Shown one piece after another: positions 58,098 through 64,000 of a stretch of 64,000 nucleotides of DNA. The DNA is taken from positions 1 through 64,000 of the forward strand of contig JAPZRF010000023.1 of assembly GCA_027531145.1 (NCBI GenBank). Reading direction: 5' to 3'. The translations under genes were made by a program, and so were the position numbers. Below the pieces are notes generated by a model that made no database searches, was not told the origin of the DNA, and saw only the letters and a list, made by a program, of their open reading frames with translations. Source of the DNA: Brevundimonas sp. GTDB taxonomy: Bacteria > Pseudomonadota > Alphaproteobacteria > Caulobacterales > Caulobacteraceae. Within the stretch, counting starts at the first letter, position 1, and each line of letters begins with the position of its first letter.

Positions 58098-58690
58098 ATC
58101 GATACCCTCGTTGGCTTGAACATGCCGTCAATGTCTTCCTGGGCGAGGTTCTCGCCGGCGGCCGCGCCGACGTCTCCTGACAGGTCAGTGGAACGCCGCC
58201 CCTCCATGCCGGCCGGCGGCCCGAGGTTGTGGACCCGGCGATCCGGCCCTGTGTAGGCGTCGCACTCCACGAACGCGCGGGCATCCCGGCCCAGCCAGAC
58301 TACCCGATCCAGCACAATGGTCGGCGTGATCGGCTTGGCGATGACGAAACTGGCACCACAGTCGCGGCTCTTCTCCACCCGGCTCTGGGCAGCGTGCCCT
58401 GTGAGCATGATGATGGGAGTCATGTTCAGCGGAGCCGGAGCCTCGCGCCGCACCCAGTTGACGAAGTCATAGCCGTCCATGTCCGGCATGGAGCAGTCGA
58501 TGAAAACGAGATCGGGCTGGCGCTGGGTCAGCACATCGACAGCCTCTCGCGCCGACTCGCAGCGTATCTGCTGCCGCACACCGAAGCCCTGCACGACCGA
58601 GCTCATGATGGCGAGCGCCTGGGGATCATCGTCGACGATCAGGACCGTCGTCTTTTCGAGGTTGACTGTCTGGGTGCTGCGTAGCGACAT
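58094..58690 (-). CDS. cheY: CheY-type receiver protein with a C-terminal FliM-like peptide (CheYIII position)
   Basis: A 198-residue response regulator. Residues about 12-130 form a receiver: acidic pocket in TTVLIVDDDPQAL, phospho-Asp in LVFIDCSMPDMDGYDF, Thr in IIMLTGHAAQS and Lys in FVIAKPITP. Unlike a simple CheY, it has a 65-residue tail that ends with LAQEDIDGMF (residues 182-191) and KPTRVSI. The LAQEDID pattern is like the N-terminal CheY-binding peptide of the flagellar switch protein FliM (L-S-Q-x-E-I-D-x-L). It might therefore bind phosphorylated CheY or compete with FliM. It corresponds to cheYIII in the Caulobacter cluster. It overlaps cheE by four bases. Confidence 0.88.
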   Translation of the reverse strand: MSLRSTQTVNLEKTTVLIVDDDPQALAIMSSVVQGFGVRQQIRCESAREAVDVLTQRQPDLVFIDCSMPDMDGYDFVNWVRREAPAPLNMTPIIMLTGHAAQSRVEKSRDCGASFVIAKPITPTIVLDRVVWLGRDARAFVECDAYTGPDRRVHNLGPPAGMEGRRSTDLSGDVGAAAGENLAQEDIDGMFKPTRVSI

Positions 58691-58694
58691 CTGT

Positions 58695-59009
58695 TCACCG
58701 TACGGGTGAGGCGTCGGCCTCGGCGAGGGCGTCGCTCAGGCGGTGCTGCATCTGCGCCAAGGTCACGGTGCTGACGGCGCGTTCCGGGGCGGTGCCCGAG
58801 GCCATGGCCAGGATGACCCCTTCAATCGCGCGCAGCGACTGGGCCGTCAGGTCGGCGCTCTGCACCGTGTGCCACATCTCCGGCTGGATCTGGCCGCCGC
58901 GCTCGCGCAGCAGCTGGCCCAGCAGTTCGCCGAGGTCCTCGACCTGGGTGGCGATGGCCCCCATCTCGGCAGACAGGGCGGACATCAGGGCTTCCTGCGT
59001 CGGCGTCAT
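58695..59009 (-). CDS. cheU: Chemotaxis operon protein CheU
   Basis: A 104-residue small helical protein (MTPTQEALMSALSAEMGAIA at the start, IEGVILAMASGTAPERAVST and LAQMQHRLSDALAEAD at the end). It has no catalytic motif. The name follows the Caulobacter order cheD-cheU-cheY-cheE. The function is not established. Its ATG overlaps the cheD stop by one base and it lies four bases from the cheY-III gene. Confidence 0.8.
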   Translation of the reverse strand: MTPTQEALMSALSAEMGAIATQVEDLGELLGQLLRERGGQIQPEMWHTVQSADLTAQSLRAIEGVILAMASGTAPERAVSTVTLAQMQHRLSDALAEADASPVR

Positions 59010-59548
59010 CAGAACAGCTCCAGCACGCCCGTCGCCCCCGGTTCCGGGGTCACCACGGGCTTCTCGTTGACCGCCCCTTCGACGCCACGGACCAGAGCCC
59101 GGCCGCTCACCGGCCAGAACTGAACGCGCCGGCCGCCGAGGCCGCGCAGGCTGCCGCCGACCAGCGCAATGCCCTCGTCGCGCAGGAAACGCTCGGCGAA
59201 GTCGGCGTTGGCGCGGCCTATATCGTTCATCGAGTCGAACATGCGGCCGCCGCCGAAAAGCTTGGCCTCAAGCCGGTCGCGGCGCGCGCCGTGCTTGAGC
59301 AGATCATTGATCAGCACTTCCATGGCGTAGGCACCATAGCGCCGGCCGGCGGCCCCCTCGGCTCCGTTGCCCTCGGGCAGCAGGAAGTGATTCATGCCGC
59401 CGACACCCTCCCCGGGATCACGCAGGCAGGCGGCCACACAGCTCCCGAGAATGGTGCTGAGCACGACATTGGGGTCGGTGCTCACGATGTGTTCGCCCTG
59501 GCCGACATGGACCCGGCGGACGCGGGTGTTTGCGGTTAATTCGTTCAT
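59009..59548 (-). CDS. cheD: Chemoreceptor glutamine deamidase CheD
   Basis: CheD deamidates specific receptor glutamines and so tunes chemoreceptor signalling. The 179-residue product has the catalytic Cys in VLSTILGSCVAACLRDPGEG, the His in GGMNHFLLPEG and the supporting Thr/Lys regions; YGAYAMEVLINDLLKHGARR and AKLFGGGRMFDSMNDIGRAN follow. Length is normal. It overlaps both cheU (one base) and cheY-II (four bases). Confidence 0.95.
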   Translation of the reverse strand: MNELTANTRVRRVHVGQGEHIVSTDPNVVLSTILGSCVAACLRDPGEGVGGMNHFLLPEGNGAEGAAGRRYGAYAMEVLINDLLKHGARRDRLEAKLFGGGRMFDSMNDIGRANADFAERFLRDEGIALVGGSLRGLGGRRVQFWPVSGRALVRGVEGAVNEKPVVTPEPGATGVLELF

Positions 59549-59934
59549 GTCAGGGTCCCGAATACGGTTTCGAGCTTTTCCTTGAGCTGGGCGACCGTAA
59601 ACGGCTTGACCAGGTAGTTGTTGGCCCCGAACTGCGCAGCCCGCTGCACCAGCTCGCGATCGGCCCGGCCGGTCAGCATGATGAAGGCGGTCTTCGACGA
59701 CGGGCCATGGGCCCGAACAGCGCGCAGCAGGCCCAGACCGTCGAGATTGGGCATGTTGAAATCCGAGATGATCAGATGCGGCGGCTGGGTGATCACCGAG
59801 CGCAGGCCGGCTTCCCCGTCGGAGGCGTCACGGATCTCGCGGAAACCGAGCTGTTGCAGGCTCGTCCGGATCAGGGCGCGCATCGTCTGCTGGTCGTCGA
59901 CGATGAGGGTGTGAATGGCGGCGGTGGCGGGCAT
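59545..59934 (-). CDS. cheY: CheY response regulator (CheYII position)
   Basis: A 129-residue single-domain receiver: acidic pocket in TLIVDDQQTMRALI, phospho-Asp in LIISDFNMPNLDGLGLL, Thr in FIMLTGRADREL and Lys in NNYLVKPFTVAQLK. It corresponds to CheYII of Caulobacter, between cheB and cheD. Phosphorylated by CheA, it would bind the flagellar switch or act as a phosphate sink. It starts 12 bases after the cheB stop and overlaps cheD by four bases. Confidence 0.94.
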   Translation of the reverse strand: MPATAAIHTLIVDDQQTMRALIRTSLQQLGFREIRDASDGEAGLRSVITQPPHLIISDFNMPNLDGLGLLRAVRAHGPSSKTAFIMLTGRADRELVQRAAQFGANNYLVKPFTVAQLKEKLETVFGTLT

Positions 59935-59946
59935 GGTCAGCGAACC

Positions 59947-60990
59947 TCAGTGGAGTCCGACGTTCGCCGTCCGGACGGCGCAGAGTTCTAGGATGACGTC
60001 GGCGATCTGCGACAGCGGCAGCTGCCGTTCCACGGCACCTGACTCGAAAGCCATGCGCGGCATGCCGTAAACGACCGAGGAGGCCTCGTCCTGGCCGATG
60101 GTGTGGCCTCCGGCCCGGCGGATGGCCAGCAGACCCTCGGCACCGTCCCGTCCCATGCCGGTCAGCAGCACGCCGGTGCAGGGGCGCTTGGTGCGGGCGA
60201 CGGAGTGGAACAGGACATCCACCGAGGGGCGGTGGCCGCTCACGGTGTCACCGGGCATCAGGCGACACCGCGGTGTCGTTCCTCCGACCTCGAGATGGGT
60301 GACACCTCCCGGGGCGAGGTAGATCCTGCCCGGCTCCAGCAAGGCCCCGTCGGTCGCTTCCTGCACCGTCGCCGGACAGGAGCGGTTCAGTCGCGCCGCG
60401 AAACTGGCGGTGAAGGTCGCGGGCATATGCTGGGTGATCACCGTCGCCGGGCAGTTGGCCGGAAAACGGCTGATGATGGTCAGCAGGGCCTCGACGCCGC
60501 CTGTAGACGCGCCGATGGCGAGGATGTGATCGGGTGCGGCGCGATAGTCCGCCCCGAACCGCGAGGGCGGGGCGGCGACCCCCGAGGCCGTGCGCACGCG
60601 CGATCGGGCGGCGGTCTTGACGATGTTGGCCAGGTTGGCGAAGGCCTCGGCCGCCGTGGTGCCAGGGCCCGGCTTGCCAACGGCGTCCACGGCCCCGAGC
60701 TCCAGCGCAGCGAGGGTCACCTCGGCACCGGCCTGGGTCAGGGTCGAGACCATGACCACGGGCATCGGCCGCAGGCGCATGATCTTCTCAAGAAACTCGA
60801 TGCCGTTCATGCCGGGCATCTCGACGTCGAGGGTGATCACGTCCGGATTGAGGCGCTTGATCTCGGCGCGCGCTTCCATCGGGTTGGCGGCAAAGCCAAC
60901 CACCTCGATGTCCGGGTCGCGCTTCAGGGTCGCGGCGATCAGGCCCCGCATGGTCGGGGAGTCATCAACGATGAGGACGGATACCGTCAT
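59947..60990 (-). CDS. cheB: Chemotaxis protein-glutamate methylesterase CheB
   Basis: CheB removes methyl groups from chemoreceptors after phosphorylation. The 347-residue protein has a receiver domain ([34 protein letters not shown], about residues 1-120), a linker rich in Ala/Arg, and a methylesterase domain with the triad in [12 protein letters not shown] (Ser), [18 protein letters not shown] (His) and [13 protein letters not shown] (Asp). I chose ATG 60990; the longer frame runs into cheR. It overlaps cheR by four bases. Length is normal. Confidence 0.95.
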   Translation of the reverse strand: MTVSVLIVDDSPTMRGLIAATLKRDPDIEVVGFAANPMEARAEIKRLNPDVITLDVEMPGMNGIEFLEKIMRLRPMPVVMVSTLTQAGAEVTLAALELGAVDAVGKPGPGTTAAEAFANLANIVKTAARSRVRTASGVAAPPSRFGADYRAAPDHILAIGASTGGVEALLTIISRFPANCPATVITQHMPATFTASFAARLNRSCPATVQEATDGALLEPGRIYLAPGGVTHLEVGGTTPRCRLMPGDTVSGHRPSVDVLFHSVARTKRPCTGVLLTGMGRDGAEGLLAIRRAGGHTIGQDEASSVVYGMPRMAFESGAVERQLPLSQIADVILELCAVRTANVGLH

Positions 60991-61841
60991 GCGCTCAACC
61001 TGTATGTGGTCAGGCCGTCTGTCCTGAGACCGGCGGCGGCCGGGCCCGAGATGCGTTCGGAATGGCCGATGTAGAGGGTTGCGTCCGGTGCCATCGCCGG
61101 CAGGAAGCGCGACCAGATCTTCTCCTGGGTCGGCTCGTCGAAGTAGATCACCACGTTGCGGCAGAAGATGACGTCGAAGCGACCCCGCATCGGCCACTGG
61201 CCGATCAGGTTCAACTCGCGGAACGCCACCAGCCGGCGCAGCTGCTCGCCGGCGCTGAACTGATTGCCCTGCTTCTCGAAGAAGCTGTTGCGCAGGTTCA
61301 CCGGGGCGGCGTCCAGCGCCTCGGATGAATAGACGCCCGCCGTGCCCTCGGCGATCATGTTGGGGTCGATGTCGGTGGCGAGGATCTTGACATCGAGCTC
61401 ATTCGCCTCGGGCAACTCGGACAGGACGACCATGCCCATCGAATAGGGCTCCTGGCCGTTGGAGCAGGCCGCCGACCACAGTCGCACGCGGCCGCCCGCG
61501 CGGGCCCGGCGGCTGAGCTCCGGCATCACCCGGTTCCTCAGGTGATCAAAGTGATGCGGCTCGCGGAAGAAGCGCGTGACATTGGTCGTCAGGGCCGCAG
61601 TCATGGCCTGGCGCTCGTCGACCGCGCCCTCGCCCTGGATCAGCTCGCAGTAGTCGCGGAAGCTCCGTAACCCTAATGCGCGCAGGCGCTTGGCCAGACG
61701 CGAGTAGACCAGCGCCACCTTGCCTTCATTCAGGGCGATGCCGGCGTGGCCGTGCAGGATCTGCGCGATCTGGCGGAAGTCCTCCGGGGTAAGCGGGAAC
61801 TCTCCCGCGATCAGCGATTCGCGCTCCGCGACCCGGGTCAT
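60987..61841 (-). CDS. cheR: Chemotaxis protein methyltransferase CheR
   Basis: CheR methylates receptor glutamates using S-adenosylmethionine. The 284-residue protein has the N-terminal helical domain ([40 protein letters not shown]) and the SAM-binding domain with [72 protein letters not shown] and [11 protein letters not shown]. Length is normal. It overlaps cheB and cheW by four bases each. Confidence 0.96.
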   Translation of the reverse strand: MTRVAERESLIAGEFPLTPEDFRQIAQILHGHAGIALNEGKVALVYSRLAKRLRALGLRSFRDYCELIQGEGAVDERQAMTAALTTNVTRFFREPHHFDHLRNRVMPELSRRARAGGRVRLWSAACSNGQEPYSMGMVVLSELPEANELDVKILATDIDPNMIAEGTAGVYSSEALDAAPVNLRNSFFEKQGNQFSAGEQLRRLVAFRELNLIGQWPMRGRFDVIFCRNVVIYFDEPTQEKIWSRFLPAMAPDATLYIGHSERISGPAAAGLRTDGLTTYRLSA

Positions 61842-62302
61842 GCGGCCTCGGACTCGGGCTCGGGAAGGATCCAGTTCAGGTCGATCATGCTCACCATGCG
61901 GCCATCAATGGCCAGGATGCCCTTCACAAAGCCGCGCGCCCGATCACTGCCGATATCCGGCGTCGGCTGAATGGCATCGTCGGTCATCTCGATGATATCC
62001 GACACGGCATCGACCAGCAGCCCGATGGTCCGCTCGGCCACGGCGACGACCATGATCACGTGACGGGCGGTCGGTTCTGCTGTCTTCAGCCCGAGGCGGG
62101 CACCGAGATCGATGATCGGCAGGACGGCACCGCGTAGGTTGATCACGCCCTTCATATAGGCAGCGGTGCGCGGAACCGCGGTCGCTGGCGTCCACCCGCG
62201 GATCTCGCGCACAGCCATGATGTCGACGCAGAATGCCTGTTCGCCGATACGGAAGGAGATCAGCTTGCGGGCGGCGGAAGCGGCGGTTGAGGCTTGGGTC
62301 AT
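61838..62302 (-). CDS. cheW: Chemotaxis adaptor CheW
   Basis: CheW links chemoreceptors to the CheA kinase at the cell pole. The 154-residue protein starts with a short variable region and the CheW fold is shown by [60 protein letters not shown] and [20 protein letters not shown]. Length is normal. It overlaps cheR by four bases and is five bases from cheA. Confidence 0.95.
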   Translation of the reverse strand: MTQASTAASAARKLISFRIGEQAFCVDIMAVREIRGWTPATAVPRTAAYMKGVINLRGAVLPIIDLGARLGLKTAEPTARHVIMVVAVAERTIGLLVDAVSDIIEMTDDAIQPTPDIGSDRARGFVKGILAIDGRMVSMIDLNWILPEPESEAA

Positions 62303-62307
62303 GTCTC

Positions 62308-64000
62308 TCAGCTCGCGAGTTTGAATTCCGGGCGGTTCGGACGGCGCCGGGCGCTGGTGACAATGGCGTCGATGTCGAGGATCAGCGCCACCCGGCCGTC
62401 GCCGAGGATCGTGGCGGCGGCGACGCCTTCGATCTGCTGGTAGTTGGTCTCGAGGCTCTTGATGACGACCTGGCGCTGACCCTGGATGGCGTCGAACAGG
62501 AGGGCGGCGCGGGCACCGGCCTCGGTTTCAACCACCACGGCCACGCCCTCGGAGGGCACCATCGGATCAGTCCGGTAGCCCAGCGCCAGGGCGACATCGA
62601 TGAGCGGCACAAAGGTCTCGCGGAACATGATCACCGGATCATGGCCGCCAACGTACTGAACATCCTCGGCGCGTGGCGTCAGGCTCTCGACGATAGCCGG
62701 CAGGGGGGCCACAAGGGTCTGTTCCGCGGCGGTCACGACCATTCCGTCCAGGACGGCAAGCGTCAGCGGCAGGCTGAGAGTGAAGGTCGAGCCCTTACCC
62801 GGCGTCGAGGCGATCGAGATGCGGCCGCCGAGCGAGTGGATCGAGCGCTTCACCACGTCCATGCCCACGCCGCGACCGCTGATGTCCGATACGGCGTCGG
62901 CGGTCGAGAAGCCGGGCAGGAAGATCAGGTTGTCGACCTCGTCATCGGTCAGCGCCGCGTCTTCCGGGATCAATCCCTTGGAAACGGCGATGCTGCGCAC
63001 GCGCTCGCGATTGATGCCCTTCCCGTCATCGCTGATTTCGATGACGATCCGGCCGGATCGGTGCAGGGCCGCCAGCCGGACTGTGCCTTCCTCAGGCTTG
63101 CCGGCCGCCACGCGCGCCTCGGGTGTCTCCAGCCCGTGATCGACAGCGTTGCGGATCATGTGGGTGATGGGTTCGGCAAGGCGCTCGACCACGGTCTTGT
63201 CGACCTCGGTGTCCTCGCCGGCGGTGACGAGGCGAACGCGCTTGCCGGTCATCTCCGCCACTTCGCGGACCAGCCGAGGCATGCGCTGGAACACCGACTT
63301 CACCGGCTGGGCTCGGATGGCCATGACGCTGTCCTGAATGTCGCGCGTCAGCAGCTCGAGATCTTCAAGACCGGCAGCCACGCCCGAGGAGCGGCCGACG
63401 CCGCTCTCGGAGACCCGTTGCGACAGCATGGCCTGCTGGATCACCAGCTCCCCGACGACATTGATCAGGCGGTCGACGCGGTCAAGGTCCACGCGGATAG
63501 TCACGGTTTGCGCGCTCTGGCTCTGGGCCGGCGCGGCAGGAACCACCGTCTTGGCGAGGACCGGCGCGGGTGCCGCGACCGGGGTCGCGGGCGACGGCCT
63601 GACGGTCGGGGCCGGCTCGACGGCGCTCCTGGCTGCGGCCAGCAGGGCGGCGATGTCGAGGTCCGCCGGGGCGGCGGCGGGCGGCGGGTCCACTGTGGCG
63701 CGCCCTGCCGGACCCAGCGGCGCGATCGTCACCGGGCAGTCGGTTTCGACGAAGTCGAAGACTTCGCGGACCGACTTCTCGTCGACGGTTGTCTCCAGTT
63801 CACAGCGCCAGGTCAGATAGCCGGTTTCCGGATCGAGGGCGTCAAGCGATGGCAGCTCGCTGACATCGATGGTGACGCCAAGAGTCCCGAGCCGTCCCAG
63901 CTCGCGCAGCAGTAGCGCCGTCTCGTTGGCGTGGGCGTACATGCGCCCGGCCGGTTTGAACTCGACGATCCAACCCGGCGCGGCCTCGACCGTCGGGGGC
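62308..64000 (-). CDS. cheA: Chemotaxis histidine kinase CheA (5' part beyond the window)
   Basis: CheA autophosphorylates and passes phosphate to CheY and CheB. The frame continues to the right edge with no start inside; the N-terminal phosphotransfer domain and its His are outside the window. Visible are part of the region before the P3 domain ([20 protein letters not shown] then LLLRELG), the dimerization P3 region (VRIDLDRV-type helix [15 protein letters not shown] near 63480), the N box [19 protein letters not shown]1 in [15 protein letters not shown]2 in [15 protein letters not shown] and the C-terminal CheW-like P5 domain with [18 protein letters not shown]. The stop lies five bases before cheW. 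Confidence 0.96.
   Translation of the reverse strand, partial: PPTVEAAPGWIVEFKPAGRMYAHANETALLLRELGRLGTLGVTIDVSELPSLDALDPETGYLTWRCELETTVDEKSVREVFDFVETDCPVTIAPLGPAGRATVDPPPAAAPADLDIAALLAAARSAVEPAPTVRPSPATPVAAPAPVLAKTVVPAAPAQSQSAQTVTIRVDLDRVDRLINVVGELVIQQAMLSQRVSESGVGRSSGVAAGLEDLELLTRDIQDSVMAIRAQPVKSVFQRMPRLVREVAEMTGKRVRLVTAGEDTEVDKTVVERLAEPITHMIRNAVDHGLETPEARVAAGKPEEGTVRLAALHRSGRIVIEISDDGKGINRERVRSIAVSKGLIPEDAALTDDEVDNLIFLPGFSTADAVSDISGRGVGMDVVKRSIHSLGGRISIASTPGKGSTFTLSLPLTLAVLDGMVVTAAEQTLVAPLPAIVESLTPRAEDVQYVGGHDPVIMFRETFVPLIDVALALGYRTDPMVPSEGVAVVVETEAGARAALLFDAIQGQRQVVIKSLETNYQQIEGVAAATILGDGRVALILDIDAIVTSARRRPNRPEFKLAS

Overview
The window is GC-rich chromosomal DNA from an alphaproteobacterium, most likely a member of the Caulobacteraceae (Brevundimonas- or Caulobacter-like). 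The main support is the gene order rpmH-rnpA-yidC-yihA-argB-HAD-dapD and a chemotaxis operon in the order cheA-W-R-B-Y-D-U-Y-E, which matches the major Caulobacter che cluster. The species assignment is an inference from gene content only.

Layout. 1-4350 is a decayed accessory segment. It holds an IS5-type transposase end, an IS6-type transposase stump, a small two-helix membrane protein interrupted by an amber codon, an AT-richer hypothetical gene and the stump of a tyrosine integrase, and it ends against the 3' end of tRNA-Arg(ACG) (4355-4431). 4599-8713 carries a gamma-glutamyltransferase lipoprotein, a membrane histidine kinase and a TVP38-type membrane protein. 8829-15216 is a housekeeping run on the plus strand: L34, RNase P protein, YidC, YihA, ArgB, a HAD nucleotidase, DapD and a prepilin peptidase. 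15224-23007 (minus) is the main type II secretion (T2SS) operon D-E-F-G-L-M with an upstream TPR protein. 23101-28212 holds a leucyl aminopeptidase, a degenerate NlpC/P60 protein, a membrane cytochrome c, KdsB and NrdB. 28775-36701 holds a glycosidase-like lipoprotein and a minus-strand run of Sel1 lipoprotein, beta-helix protein, GspI-J-K and serine hydrolase, which supplies the T2SS minor pseudopilins. 36922-43317 (plus) has free-methionine sulfoxide reductase, ROK kinase, SDR, CitE-like lyase, KpsC-like Kdo transferase and a KAS III enzyme. 43375-52588 has pyruvate phosphate dikinase, a saccharopine-dehydrogenase-like protein, an ABA4-like protein, a Suv3-like helicase, an MFS transporter and an S4 protein. 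52812-57617 has YceI, ferredoxin FdxA, CarD, a DUF3617 protein, L28 and an M1 aminopeptidase. 57627-64000 (minus) is the chemotaxis operon, with cheA cut by the window edge.

The genes form two recognisable machines. The first is a T2SS spread over two loci with a prepilin peptidase; GspC and GspH are not in the window. The second is a chemotaxis pathway with kinase, adaptor, both adaptation enzymes, a deamidase, two receivers and the poorly understood CheU and CheE.

I did not find a wholly new multi-gene system. The most unusual signals are: a FliM-like CheY-binding peptide at the C-terminus of the second CheY-type protein; an NlpC/P60 protein that has lost its catalytic Cys and one His; a repeat family whose two copies keep perfect hairpins with different stem sequences, one copy of which runs into the start of the helicase gene; and the coupling of T2SS minor pseudopilins to a secreted beta-helix protein and a Sel1 lipoprotein.
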